Shown here one piece after another: positions 26,421-42,100 of a stretch of 64,000 nucleotides of DNA. How positions within the stretch are numbered: the first letter of the stretch is position 1; every line of letters begins with the position of its first letter. The stretch is from Oasisia sp. SBJ-2009 (Eukaryota; Annelida; Polychaeta; Sabellida; Siboglinidae): assembly GCA_964017155.1 (NCBI GenBank), contig OZ024857.1, positions 6,339,619-6,403,618 on the forward strand, given 5' to 3'. The notes below the pieces were generated by a model. It was not told the origin of the DNA. It worked only from the letters and a program-made list of their open reading frames with translations, and made no database searches. Both the position numbers and the translations under genes were made by a program.

Positions 26421-29400
26421 CTGCAACCAAAAATAACAGCCTTGATGTAATCTGCTTGTTGTTGTATTCAAATTACACAACAACGGAAGACGGTTTCACA
26501 AGATAGAACAGTTTAGTAATTTTATTTATTTATTTATTGATTTATTATTGATTTATTTTGAATTACAAATTCGAAGTTGTGATTTTTTCCTGTGACTTGT
26601 TTACTGTGACTTTATAACCTACATAAATATTTCCTACATCTTCTTTCCTAAAGTGTGACCATGAAGGTATGCTGTTGTAGAAACACTGCTATCTGAACTT
26701 TGTATAAAGATCAGTATAGTATTTCTAAATGTTGGCATTAGCAATGGCATAAACTATAACAATCACATGTCTAAAGTCAGAAATAATCCTATATTCTTGA
26801 TAATTATACACAAACATATACCGTATATTAAAAAAAAAAGTCACTATCACAATCATAGAAGTTTTTGTATGGTATTTCTGGGTGCTTATATGCAAATTCG
26901 CTTCACAACATTACTACAATATTTTAATGTGTCACTGAAACATTAATTGTAAAATTATAAGAGCCTGGAAGCATGTTTCACAAAGTGCATACTTTAAGAA
27001 AATATATTCATATAACTATTTTCTTAATCTGCCCTTTCTATTGTATCTAATTATTATATATATTAATTAGAAACGATCCCACAATCATATGTGTCATCAC
27101 TGTACTGTACAATTTATATATCACCACCTTCAAAAAGCCACTCACCAACATTGCTAGAATCTGAACATACAGTAGTGACATCTGGTGAATGACCACACAA
27201 CTAATACCAGTCTGGAAGCAACTGTTGAGCAGCTCAAAGGGTGTATTTTTATAAATCAGTCAAATTCTACAATTGCTTTGGCCAGATGTTTGCCTCATTT
27301 TGGTTTTAGAAGGCAACTATGAAAGGCGTGCCAAGCAATTAAAAAAATATAACTCGTGATACGGTAAATTATTATTTTTACTGAAATCTAATTGTTTTTC
27401 TAACAGATGTGTGTCTTCATAATATTAAAGTAAAATATAACAATAAAATAGTGCTCAATCAATTAATAATTGCTATCAGGCACTTTACAAACATATTCAC
27501 ATATACATAAATTGACATACAAAGAACTACATACATAAAATATACCTAAATACAGTCATTAAAGTGTATAACATGTCGGCATAAAGGCAGGTGTATAAGT
27601 AAACAATGCTACAACATATCTAGGTATTGGAACATGGTGAAAATTGGGGAAGGGGCGAATCACCAAAACCATTCAACTGAACCCCCATAACGGTCAGCAG
27701 AAACTGCAACGTTCTTAACAAGACTCACCAAAATCCAACTGAACTGTGAACCTTATCAAAATAAAGAGGGCTAAACGTATATCTTCAATCCCTGCATGCA
27801 CACCTTGCCAACAAAAAATGCTCCTTCAATTTGTTTTATTATTCATGCGAATGCCTAAACTATTACATGTCCTTCTACCAAGACCTGAGGTGCCTCTGAA
27901 AGTTGCAGACATTGTAAACAAACCATTGCCTCCAAAAACCCATTAATTTAATCAACAAAATGTTTTCACTAAAACACAACTGAGCAGTGAGCAGGCCATA
28001 ACGTATGTAGATTACCCTGTCTACTAAGATTCTATGACAGAAACAAACAGACGACCTCGCCTTAGACCACTTCACTGCGAGGTATGTTGAGGACACTGAC
28101 CTGCTGCTTCGCTGGCTGAACATCTTTGGTGCTGTCCGCTTGAAGATGGGGTTGATGGCTGTGCCAATGTACATGAGTCGCTCCTGGATAACTTCCCGCA
28201 GCCTCCGTACCCACTCCTGCTTGTTCTCCAGCGACCCCGCCTACAGCATCACACAGGTCAGTGAGGGGAACTCTCACTCTGATCAGTCTAACAAGAAATG
28301 TCATTCTTCTATCTCACAGTAACTGCCCACAATCATCAGGTAGATTATTCTGACATTGGGAGTTTAGAGAATGGTATCCCAGCTCTGTGAGTTAACATGG
28401 TTTTTCCATTTCTCTGTGTGGGATCTTTTATTTCCCATGGCTCATACACCAGATAGAAGCGACCAATGGCTTTGTGTCTCTTCCAAAAGACTCACACAAC
28501 GTATGGTAAACAAAACTGTCACGTTTCGACACAGCGGCTGAGCCAATCCCACAGGCGATGTCTTAATTATGTTTTTTACAGTATATGTTTTGCAGTTAAA
28601 GGTCAAATAATTTCTGATTTCATGACATGCCATACCACAATAACTGGGGACTAGTAGTACCCCTAGCACTAGTAAAAGCTGTATTTCCTTATGGTAACCA
28701 TGTCACATAATATATCGTGATTTTCAAAGGCCATAACTTTGGAGCCGTGGCATATAACTGATTTCTGAAACATCGTCACAGCAATGAAAACCCACGGCAC
28801 ATTTGATAAAGCATTAACAAGTTTAAATTTGAAGTAGATAGACACACTTGCTCACCCTGAGTATGATCTTGTAGTCAGAGATGGGTGCCACCGTGCCTGT
28901 CCACAGGGCGAACTTGCACTCATCACCCTCTATGTGTTCTGTCACCCCAATCTCACTCATCTGTGACGACAACACAACGGTCCGCATCATCACATGTGGT
29001 CAAAATTCACTTTTGGCTAATAGTTTTTATCGTTTGTAGAGATTGCACCGTGCATTAGATGGATATAACTGACTGTTTATAACATGTGTATTTTTTATGA
29101 CGGTTCCCAACAGCACTGATCAGTTGGGGACATTTTAGATAACTTTTTCAAGGATATGCCACAATTAGCATCATTCACGAATACTCTGGGAAACTGTCGT
29201 GGAGAGTGGAATTGAGCCACCAATGCTAGAGAATTATTTATTTTATTTGGAAACACTTATAAAACACCATGTATCCGGGTTAAAAACATGCTAAAAGACA
29301 CTAACAATATAAAATAAGTAAATGCATACTAAATAGCTAAATAATTAAGTTAAATAAATAGGTTAAATAATTATATTCAAATAAGTTAAATAAACAAGTT

Positions 29401-30066
29401 TATTAAATAAAATAATAAGATAAATGTAATACTAAATTGATTTTGTAAAATTAAACATGCATACAAATTAAGAAGACAAGCAAACCTTAAAACATATTAT
29501 TGATGTAGTTAAAAACATGTAAATAGTTAACTTCATTTAGAGAAAACACTGACCATGAGCCTGAACTTGTAGAAGTACTTGGTGCGTCCGTTGCTGTCCT
29601 TGACCTCCTTTGAGAAGACGAGGTACATCTCGAAGAGGAAGAGGTGGCGCTCTCGCCCCTTGCGGATGAGGTTCTTGGGGTCCCACACTGTCACAGTGTC
29701 CTGGAGGATCACCTCGCCCAGGGTGTCCAGGTTACCCTGCAACATGAAGGGCATGGTCACTTGACTCTCTCAACACAGGTTGTATAGTCTCTGTTCTTGC
29801 ACACACAAACACACACATACAACTACGCATACAATCACTCATACAATCACTCATCTTACTTTTTACATATATATATATATATATATATATATGCAAGAGA
29901 ATCAGAAATGTCCTTACTTACTCTGTTCAGTTTTTCTGTAAAAATATAATATCTTGACCTCATATATTATTTATATCATCAGTCTGTAAATTGATTCCTT
30001 GAGACTGACTTTCAAAATGCAAAGACAGTCACCTCATCCTATTTCTTGCAACTATAGTGTCATATA

Positions 30067-30132
<66 letters not shown>

Positions 30133-33100
30133 TGGTGGTCCTCGGTATAAGCCCCCAGGGGTTTCTAGAGGATCTCCACGGCTACATTTTATACTCATGT
30201 GAATGCTTATGCAATTGTTTGTATGTTGTGACCGAAATAAAGTTCAATTCAATATTACTTAATAAACCAATTTCACATGGATGTATTGTTTGTAATATTT
30301 GAAATACAAAATCTTTATGAATCTCATACATACCTGGCTCAATTATCGCCTGCACATGTAACAGTGCTGACACTAAATAAATAAACAATAACAACTTTTA
30401 TTTGTGGGACAATAACGAATGCAAACCATGAGACATGTCTGTGAAATGTGTTTATCATAGACTCACAAATGCATGTAACAATAGATGAAGCATGCAGAGA
30501 CTTATCGTAGTTTCGTGTTTTGTTGAAATTGCTATAAAAACTTCCGCATTTACATCCTTGTATATGTATCAACCGAATACATCAGTCTGCTTGGAAAACA
30601 GGAAGTGCCCTCAATCAAGATATATAGATGTTGCTGCGTACTCACATCGAATCCGTCCAACATTGACAAATGCATCGCGTCGTTGGCTCGTTTTGGCACA
30701 TTCAGCATCACCTCCAGACCATCCTGTAGCCATGACAACACAGACATAACAATAATGTGTCGTATCACCAAATAAACATCATCTGTTTTTAATAATGCAC
30801 CCAGCAGCTGTCTATCTATCCAAAGACCTGCCCATTTCAACGTGCACCATAAGAAGCTGCATGTGACCACTGTCTTGGAGAAATTTTTGTTATTATTAGT
30901 TATAATTGATGAAATTAATTTTAGTGACATTGTGATTTGTATTTGTACAACTAAATCAAATTGTGACTGCAATGGTTAGCTGGCAAGTTAAAGAACTGTT
31001 GTTGTTATTCATGTTATCAAGTACATCTGTTGTAAGCTGATTTGTAATGTTCACATTAAAATTTGGAATGAACTGCTCAGTAGACCAAATCTACAGTACT
31101 AAATTAACCCACACTGCCTTTCTCCATCTACACAGTTACATGTATATGACATGTCTGCTCCCACTGGCATATGTTGTGATAAAATGTAGAAATAAAGGGC
31201 TGTAAGAGTGTAGAGAGGCACAGGCAGTCTAAGGGTTAGCACATCCACCTGACATGGACCTTGTTCATGGTATACTTGTTGTAAAAACCTGGCTCTCAAC
31301 ATTGGGGATTATCCCTCATGAATTCAAGAATCACGTTAATGTCAGTCCCACCTCATTTTGAGACGTAAAAGAACCACCGAGGACAACCAGCACCCTGGCA
31401 GTGAACACCCTCAGTGCCAGCATAGAACGGTTAGCTTTGCGTAAATGTTCTGGAAAAGACTGACTAGTTCAATGAGACCTCATAAGTTCATAACATTGTA
31501 ACCACAATATATACAGACTAGCCTGTTAATAGAACCCTGCCGAGTGCAGGAAACAACTAGAACTACAATAATAAACACTGACCTTTATTTCTCCTTTCCC
31601 TTCCTCACAACAGGACAGCAGGTCTTTGAGAAGGAGCTGATACTTGGTGATCCTCTGGACTGGTTTGATGAGGTACGACGCCACTGGTCCATTCAGTCGC
31701 TTCTCCTGCTGGATGGCCTGCACATGGGGAGAAAAGGGTTAACAATGAATTTCACAACCAGTTTTCAGTTTCTGCTCTTGGGGAGGTCAATACATTTTTG
31801 GTTTAAGGATAACATTTACCATCAAGTTATCAGTTTACAAGATAGAGTTAAATAAATTATGAAGACCAAATAGGGCTTATGAGCTTCTAAAATGGTCCTG
31901 AAAGGTCCACTGTTGCAGTACATTTGTTCTTTTCAAAGGTTGGAAACTCCCCACTTTTACAGTAAAATCTTGTAAAACGTTAGACACCTTTTATAACAAA
32001 TTCAACATCTTGTGAAATTTCTTTTCTACCATATATTGTTGGCAGTCCTACGCTCCAAAGATGACTCTTGCCTGATCCACATGATCCCATTTATGATTTT
32101 GTTTAATGGTTTTGTTTGTTGCGCATCTGAGCTTGAATTTGCAAGGAAACAGACACTATAGAAGTGCTACAATTACTTATTCTACATTGTTTTGCGAAGA
32201 CATTCTAAAAGTCAATTCAAGATATAGAGAAAATTGCATGAGGAAGAGACAAGATTGAAGACAGGAGTCACTGACCTCAAAGAATGAGCCGGCGTACTGC
32301 ACCAGGACCTGGTTGGAGTCGGGTTTGTTCTTGCAGTACGTCACATACACTGAGAACCTCTCGGCCTAAAACAAACAGCAATGACAACAGTGCATGTTTA
32401 TCATTGTTTCCTAATGTTGTAATTCAAGCCCATCTTTTAATACATTATGAAGCACAAAGAGCAATTACGGATCTGATAATATAAACAGATACATCTACTG
32501 ATCGAGGGTGATAAATTACAACGTTTCATGGACTTTCTAAAAATGGCTTTCTTAAAATATTTTTAATTAACAAAATTAAAATATAATAATGAAGCTACAA
32601 CTATTTTGTAAATAATTAAGATAAGTAATTATTAACTATAATATTACTTCAATCAGGTGGATTATTTTGTATGTAACATGAATGCTACTTTTTAATCTGG
32701 CATACTGTGAATTCACAAACATGGTCACAATGAGGAGATTGTTTGGGACTATCTCAGTAGACGAGTTTCAATTTCAATGTATTTAAAATTTGAAGCTGTT
32801 TGGATAGCTTAACATTAAAAATTACAACAAACTTTAATCTTGATATGACAAGCTCCTTCTGCACCTCTGAGCTTGGATTCTCAAGGATATGGGAGCTATA
32901 AAAATATTCAACTGTTATTAATATTACTATTATTACTAAGGGGTGAAGCCACTTACCCACGTGACAAAGCAATGACCAACATCCTCAGGGAACATTTCAT
33001 ATTTCTCAAGTTCTTTCAAGAAGATGCTACAATAGACAAAGGAATTGCTTGCACCTGGCATACATGAATATCTAGCTCAAGTCACTCAGCATCTGAGTGA

Positions 33101-36100
33101 CAGTGCAAAATAGCACACATGTATGCCCATAGCTGCAGCCCAAAATACATCAGCAACATTTACAAACTGGTTAATGCATCAAACGAGAAAAATTACTAAA
33201 CAGTTCTAATTAAAACATCCCGATACAGTTGAAGCAGAAAATAGATCAAGTTGGCCTAGATGTAGAACTACGCACGCCGCATTACCTTAGAATCAATCCA
33301 GTCACAGATGTACATCTGTATTTGCCAACAACTTCTAACTCTAAGTATGATGTTGTATTCATGAGACTACAGGTAGAATCAGTTACATTCAAAGTGTGTA
33401 TTTCCACATAGTCACTGGCAACAGCAGCTAATTTATATTCATCTCAAACTAAATGTGCCAATTTCACAGATTATTCTGACAGAGATCCAGTTCTGAAGAA
33501 GAAAATAAATAATACTCACTTGTTATGGAAATTGTATATATCTTGGATGTTGCCGAAGATGATGTCATGTTTGCCCGAGATGCCCGCGGGCAGCTCCTTG
33601 TCTGGTGCCAGCATCTCTGCCATGTAGCACTGCAACAATCAGTAGAACATGGTACACGGACCAGCTGATTGTAAACTGTGAGTACACGGACCAGCTGATT
33701 GTAAACTGTGAGTACACGGACCAGCTGATTGTAAACTGTGAGTACGCAGACCAGCTGATTGTAAACTGTGAGTACACGGACCAGCTGATTGTAAACTGTG
33801 AGTACACGGACCAGCTGATTGTAAACTGCGAGTACACGGACCAGCCGATTGTAAACTGTGAGTACACGGACCAGCTGATTGTAAACTGCGAGTACACGGA
33901 CCAGCTGATTGTAAACTGTGAGTACGCGGACCAGCTGATTATAAACACTTGATGAAACTAACTGGTTTTAGTTTGCTTAAATTATATCATAATCATATAT
34001 GACAAGAATGAGTTGGAATTGGGGGGAGCTGTAGATTTAAATTCTGACATATACACTAAACACAGATCTATATCTGGTCCTCCATCTAACTATTGTATTA
34101 ACACTATCCACTGATAAACGTAGTTAGATATATAATACATGTATTGTTAGGCGTCATTATCCCCACATGGCCAGCCAATGCAGCCTGCTCTAGGACTGTG
34201 TCGACTCACATTGATGCAGGTCTCCAGGTCTTTGACGTAAGTGCGCTCCGTCTGCAGCAGTTCAGCCATGATGAACCTACAACGACCACTAGAGTCAGAC
34301 ACAGCATAAGAAACAATCAACATGCTCATTTTCCAACACTTGTCTTTGCGCTCCAGTTCAAGTCTTTTTTTAATACAGAACTCATTCAAATCCACCACTA
34401 AATGTAATCTGTTGAGAATAGTTAAACCTCTTCAAAATGCAAAAGGCTGCTGCTGTGTCAGAGGGGACACAATTTCCGTGACACAACATAAAAAAGGTAA
34501 AAATAAAAGAATGACAAATACTAAAAAGTGTTAAATAAAATATAAAACACACAGCAGATAATGGTCACTGGAAAACCATATGTAAAAATGCAACACAACG
34601 GGTTTAATTTCAGCAGAACTATTCCCCCAGACAGAAGGCGTGCACGTACTCCTTCCTGCGAGCAGACCTCCTCTTCTCCTCATTCAGTTCCTTCGCTGCC
34701 TGCTGAAGTTTCTCCTCCAAGTTTGGGTCGCTCTGTCGATCCTCCTGGGGCTGGGGGAAAGAAAGGACAACTTGGATGAGACACTCTGCACAACTTCCTC
34801 CATAGAACATGTGGCAAATACAACAGAGGTCCATCAGTGGCCCAGATGCCTAGCAAACTGTCCACCAAGCTAAACAAGTCAAACGTGGACAGCTTTTGTA
34901 CATTTGGTCATCTACCTTTGTGAAATTCTGACCTCAACATGTTTTATTTATTATACAAACCTAAGGAAAAGTTTTTAAACGACAATTTGATGACACCACA
35001 CACAATATTCTGACAGTGACATTTGCTGCAAACTATCAGGCCTTTGTAGCCCAGGACAAAGGCTAACAAGTGCCCAATAATGGACATTAACACAGAGACA
35101 ACCAGGAGACTGCGACTTACGTCGTGTGTGAGTCCAAGTGTTGTCTCAAGCTTCACGCGATGTTTCTCCATGCGGCAGGAGAAGTCCTTGTAGCGCCGGT
35201 CCACGGCTGCCACCCACGACTTGATGCTGGTTGCGTGCACATGGCCCTTCTCCACCAGGCCGTCAGCCACCTGAAGGAGGAGCTTCACCTTCTCTCGCGT
35301 CTCCTGTAACATTGTGTCAACATCTGTCACTAACTGTCACCTTCTCCACCAGCCACCTGAAGGAGGAGCTTCACCTTCTCTTGCGTCTCCTGTAACATTG
35401 TGTCAACAACTGTCACTAACTATCACCTTCTCTCCGTCTCCTGTAACATTGTGTCAACAAATGTCACTAACGGTCACCTTCTCTCGCCTCTCCTGTAACA
35501 TTGTGTCAACAAATGTCACTAACCGTCACCTTCTCTCACGTCTCCTGTAACATTGTGTTAACAACTGTCACTAACTGTCACCGTCTCTTGTGTCTACTGC
35601 AACATTGGATCAACAATTGTCACTAACTTCTCCCAGGTTTCCTGAAGTATTATGTCAACAACTGTCACTAACTGCCATCCCCTGTTTGTCTACTGAAACA
35701 CATCCACAGAGTTAGATCATTAATCTTTCCCCTATAGTTCTACTGGGGTGTTTTATTTATATCTATGGACACATCTGATTGTATCACCACAACTGCCTTG
35801 ACCCACCTGCCACATTGTTTATCTTTCACAACTATTCATGTTGCACTTACAACTGTCACCACAGTCAATACAAACAACATGTGTCATATAATCAACAAAT
35901 TACCTGCGTCACTAAAAACAATACACAACAACAAACCATCTATGTATGTGGCCCCCAGAAACAGCATTCCCTTAAGACCTCCAGAATAACCCTGAGATGA
36001 ACAAATCTCAACTACACGGGCCGATAATATGTTTTTATGACATTTTTATCGGTTACAAACAAAATATTTAATCAGTGATTTGGTTCACAGACTAGCTGCA

Positions 36101-39100
36101 ATGAGAAAAGGTCACAACACATTCAGAAACACTCCATACGCCAGGGTCATATGTTCATTCGGTTTTCAATTACAACATAAACATGACAGCTTTACCCCTT
36201 CAACAGTTACAAATCCTATCCATGGCATTGAAAAAGAGTTGCAATAAACAAAACAAAACCAAAACCAACACCACATCGGAAATTTTGATTGAATCCTTCA
36301 ACAACCAAATCTAACCCAACTCACTGTCGTCACAGACGTGATAACCAGAAAACAAAACAACATAACAACATTTTTCTGGTTATAAAACTGTGTCCTGCAA
36401 TATGTTACCTTAATGTAATACGTATCAGACTCATGCCACTTGTAGCCTGAGCTCCGAACTTTGACTTCATACACCACTGACATCTCACAACACACTGGTG
36501 GATCTAGTTCCTGTTTGCAAATTCCCACCAGTAAAACGCAACTACAGCCATAAATCTAACTCACACCAGGAAGTAGAGAGAACACGGACCTAAGAGATAA
36601 CATGTGCACATCGCAACTTAGTTTCATGTGATTATGGTGGTTATAGTTCCTCAACTAGGATTACCGAGTTTGTATTTCCTCAGAAACATTTCTTTTTATT
36701 CTGATTATTTATCTTTATACCTATCACTATCAGCCACCAACAGATATTCACGGGCACACAAACAGATTAAAAATTAATTTGTAAGAAGAGTCATAGTCAT
36801 TCTTTTGGCAACTTTCTTGGAGTGTCCTGTATCTTAGTTTCAACATATTTTTATGGAAGGGTAAACACATAACAAATTACCTGGATGGATTTAATTTTAG
36901 ATTGTGTTTAACATTGCTTATTTTCTGCAATGTAATCTACCGTAGTGTTTATCACTTGTTAAATAAAAAAAATCAGTATTTATATAAATTATATAAATAT
37001 TATACGATTATCTCCGATAATCAATTATCTGTTTGGCTAATAGTATTTGTCACATGGTTAAAAATCAGTATACATAAATAGGCTGACTGTATACAGACAT
37101 TTGTTATGGTGACACAAGACGGAGTACTTGAGGAAGCCCTGGATGGTATTACAGAATGGCTATTAATAGCTGACTAATTGTGGTCCAGGTGCCAAGTGTC
37201 TACAACTGGTGTCATGTGATGTCACATGACCAGCCCTTTGTGTTTTCTACAGGAACACATCTTTCCATTTATTGCAGACAAGGAACGTTATAGAAAAGGT
37301 TATGTCTCCTGGTATATGTAGTGGACATTTTATAATGCAATGATCACATATACAGATTGGCCGCATTAATAGTGTTACTTTTTTAAATCACTGCATTAAT
37401 AAATTAATGATAATTAGAAGATGAAATAGTTTTGAGCAAAACACCTTGAGCTATACCCAGGTACACATGTACTGTTCATGACGGAATGCAACCCTAAAAA
37501 TATGAGCTATGTGATCTTAGCACGATTCCTGTAGTAATAGCATTCATACATTTAGAACAGATTGCTGTAAATATGTCATTTTTATACCAGTACACTGTAT
37601 TGAGTATACATGTTCTATTTCAGGCATCTTTACAAAGAGTTGAAGTTGATTACAACCTTCACGTGGTTTCCGTTTCATTTACATGACACATACGTTAGGA
37701 AACACTGATCTAGATGTGGACTTACAGGTTTAAAGTCCATGAATTTAATTTGTTCATCCTGTTCCAGTGTGAGGTTTTTTATCATTTTTTTTTATGCTAT
37801 GATTATTCTTTTATTTATTTACGTTTTTTTATATTTATTAATATTTTAATTTTGTTTATCCTCTGTATATGTTCTTATCCCTGATGTAAATGTACTAAGA
37901 ATGTTACCAAGGAAATAATAGAAATGTGGAAGTAAACTTTTTGGACAATGATTTTTTGCACAGAAACAGCATTGTACACTATCTGGAAAGATATACGTTA
38001 AACATTAACAAATTAGAGCAGAATGTCATGATTCCGGCACTGGAAAAACAGACTGGTGATTCAAACAAGTTGTGATCTCTCCCTTGAACCAAAACAGAAC
38101 CTTTAGACCATGGCTTCTAAGAATAAAATGCGTCATTCTGTGGTTATATAGTACCTAAAACCTGGTTACCCCTAAACAATGACAACTACCTAGTACAGCT
38201 GTAGGTACTTCCTAGCAAAACCACCATCAGTTCGTGACATTTAATCACAGCTCATTTAACTATGATGCTCTCAACTAACCTCATTTTTTGCCTATGTAAA
38301 GTATGTTAAGTTAGTTTGATGTTTTTGTGTTATTTCTGTATTTTGTTCTCTTTTCTTGGTTTGCTTATATTCACAGTTGTTCTGTAATTGGTAAATATTC
38401 ACAAGTAGTTTAATTATATTCATCTCTTTTACAACAGCATCGGTCCTACTCAGTACATATCAGTTGTTTGAAATGAAGTAATAATTTTATATTATTATTA
38501 TTTCAAGTGCAGATAGTATAAAATTTGACGGAGTTTTAAAGTAACATTTGTAACAAATGGTAAACAACACCAAAAGATCTCAAACGCAGAAAAAATATTT
38601 GGTATAACATCTAAATTATAAACTAACAAGGCTACACATTTACGACCACATAATTGTTTTGCATTTCATAACCACATCTTGTCTCCTTGGCTAGTGGGAA
38701 ACATATCCTGAATTACACACCAAGTACTTTATCAATCTATTTAACTACACCTTACCTCATACGTGTAAACTTGAGGGTCAAACATTCCAGGAAAATGCTC
38801 ACCACTGTAACTAAGCAACCAGTGCTACCTCACAGACACTAATCTTTGTGTTCATACGCCATCTCTCATCCACTGCCAGGAAACAATGCAACTAAAATTA
38901 TGCAAAAACTCTCCAAATAAAAACACTTTCCAATGTGCTACATGATATCAAGCAGCCTCAGGTCGGAATGAACTGTGCTGCGCTAAAACGAAATCAGTGG
39001 GCGGGGTATACCAGATGGCACCACCGTACTAGAGGTCATCCCGTTAGTGAAGTTCATCAGGCCGAAAACAGCACCTGTTTTTGTCCTCGTAATCCTTTCA

Positions 39101-42100
39101 CATCGATCAATTACGACAGACACAGGCAGCACAATGCACCATCCAATTATGTCCGTTCACAACAAAGCCTGGCAAACTGCAAGTTGTAACTAAATGAAGT
39201 AAATCTTATAGATTCAATTACAATTTTGAAAATCAGTTGTTGTATAAATAGATTATGATATAATGATGTACTGGAGCTGGCAGCTTTGCTCAGACCATTT
39301 GAAGATCCATTCATCTGTGTTAGGAAATATAATTATGAAAATATTAATTAAAGTCAATCTGTCTACTTGTTAACTTACATAAAAAGATAGAAATTCCTTT
39401 CACGTCACTTACCCATTATGTTGTATCAATAATCTTGAGAAATAGCTCCATAAGCACAACTCAATAATACTTGTAATTAACATCAATATTGCTATATTTG
39501 AAACATCCAAAATTAAATGAGAAAACAAAACTCGATTTGAGGCACAGCTTCTCGATTTGAGGCACAGCTTCTGAAGCGGCTTTGTTACAAAGTCAAGTTT
39601 AACCCTCACTCATCTCATTGTGTGAAGTTAACCCTTGTCCTTCAGACAGTTACAGACAATGACTTGAGGCAGGGCAGACATCTCCATTGTGCTTTGTGTA
39701 AAAAGCTCTCATTATGCGAAATGAATTTAAATAGGAAATGGAACAGTGTGAACATGGCGCATAATGCTAAGCTCCGCCCACCTGGTGATTGACAGCCACT
39801 GACTCATGTACCCAGGGCTACCAGGATGGAATATGTTGCGACATTTTTGGCAGGGATGTTATCAGTCACATGAGAAACAGGATGTGAATCTTTTATGTTA
39901 GGCTACAGAAATAAATGTTGGAGATTAAGTAAGAATAACCGAGCTGATAGTTGCAAGGTGCAAAATTGTTCAGCGTAACAGATTAATATGATTAATGGTT
40001 TCAGCAACATTTTGAGGGAGGGGGTGGGTGTAGATTTATAAGAAAATCTCAAACAATTTCCATCCTGGATAGACTTGATGATTATGAGCCAATGTTTGAT
40101 GATGTTTGGCAGATGCATCAACCCGTCATACACTTTCTTGAATGAATCCATTTTAGAACATGCATTTTGAATTTTTTTACTCATACAATTTCTGCATCAC
40201 AAACAAGCCTTCTGTGCAAATCATACTATTTTGCTCATATAAAATAAATATATTTTAATAAAAAAAAAAAAAATTAACAACAACATTATGATCACAAACT
40301 CTCACACCAGACTGAACTGAGATGCCTCCAACTACAAAACCACTGCTATCTTTACAACAGACCCGTGTCAAGGTTAACCATGCAGACACAGAGAAAAACA
40401 TACCAAACCGAGTGATAAACAACTTGGAGCCGAGCCTCCTCATGAACTTGATTTAAGTTGAATAACCATGGAAAATTACCCATCAGTGTCCCAATTGTGA
40501 CCAACCACTGCCAATGAATATGGTAATGACATCGATTGAAAACACTGTGAGCTGACCTTTGCCCTGGCCTTGAACTCGTTGTGCTCCTTGAGGAGGGTCT
40601 GTGTCTCCTCCAGGTTCTTGCCGGCGTTGGTGTGAGTCGACAGGTACACCTCGCCGTTGTCATGGATCCACTCCAGCGCCTGGGGTCACAAGGTTAATAA
40701 TAATAATTTTTATTTTTATAAAGCTGGAAACATTTCCACTCAGAGGCGCATAAAATACATTGTAACACATACATATTTAATATATTCATAATCAGTTAAA
40801 CTAGCATGTAAAGACGAATTGTTAAATGATAATAAATTGATAATTAAATAAAGCTTCTAAAAGTCCTAGTTCATAAGCTAAACTTATCAGCAATAAATAT
40901 ATAAAATTAATAATAAATAAAATATATTAATCACTTAATAATAAAGTAAATAAAAAAATTGCAAAACTATAATTACTTAAAATAAATTCATTATAAAATA
41001 CCTTATAAGTAGTTTACAAATGCGGCCTTAAAATGATGTGTTTTCAAGTTGGACTTAAAAAGTTCAAGTGAGTCAGTCTATTAGTTGCAGACTATAACTA
41101 ACCATAACTAACACGGTCTAACAACAATTTACAAGGACACAAAAACAATTATGAAGATTTAACAAGATTCCCACTCCAAGCGATAGGCTTCATGTGGCAT
41201 TTGAAAAAGGAAGTCACAGCTTCAGAATGCATCTGTTTGCATATATGCATTTGCATGTAGTTCATTATTAAAGGGGCACTGTATGGGATTGAACCTTCCA
41301 CTCGTAACGGCAAAATTTGGCCAACCCGCGAGAGGCAGCATCGTCAGTACCTAAAAATATCTTGTCGACAAAAACTGCGACAACTGACAAGACAAGCGTG
41401 CCGCATGATAACTGTTGTTGCTATTTTTAACTCATGGCTTTTAAAAGTGATCCTGGACAGTGCAGTTGTGGAAACATCTGTAATAGATTGGAAAAGAGAG
41501 GCGTGTGTCCGTGTTTTATTCAAACGTCAACAAGATATTTTTAGGTACTGACGGTGCTGCCTCCTCGCGGGTCGGCCAAATTTTGCCGTTACGCGTGGAA
41601 CGTTCAATCCCATACAGTGCCCCTTTAACATCAATGTTTGTGTAAATGCAATTATGGGGCAATTCAGGGAAGCATTCAGCATGCTGAAATTAATGCATGA
41701 AGATTGGTAATGAAATCAGTTTGTACAACGTTTGATGACAACATAGAAATATATCATTGCAGGTTTACTGATCTTTATGAGATGTGGCTAAATGAAATCA
41801 TGCTTGATATAATTTACCTGTGAGATCCATATAAATATAATAAATAAAAACTAGTCCATCATAGTGGGTGACTGTGTAGCATACCACTCTCTACATTTGA
41901 TAGACTTTTCTGTAAAATAGTTTATAATAATATTAATCAATAAAAGAATGTGACATTGTGCACACAATTCCTCTCTACATGTGAGATGATGATTTAACGA
42001 ACATACCTGTTTTGCGCTACTCTCAAAGAACACGTATTGTTGGCACTGATCGAGTCTTCGCATCTTGGCTGTCCAGTACTCCAAGACAACATTCTCCTGC

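Larger units (their letters stand above)
31718..33519 (-). other. Trio introns around exons 17 and 18
   Basis: Intron parts at 31718-32275, 32366-32956 and 33027-33519. Short blocks such as gcacctctgagcttggattc near 32861 recur at 2259 and, diverged, near 32123, suggesting fragments of another dispersed repeat. Otherwise AT-rich with nothing recognised. Confidence 0.6.

Noticed and set aside
33565..33952. Open frames of 115-127 codons on both strands beside exon 16
   Set aside because: Produced by the 30-bp array; the real exon uses a different frame of the first part and has its own splice sites.
34641..34649. Exon 14 donor at the GTGCAC after the TAC codon
   Set aside because: Joining it to exon 15 breaks the frame or gives a stop; the GTACGT site four bases earlier restores RRKEFIMAEL.
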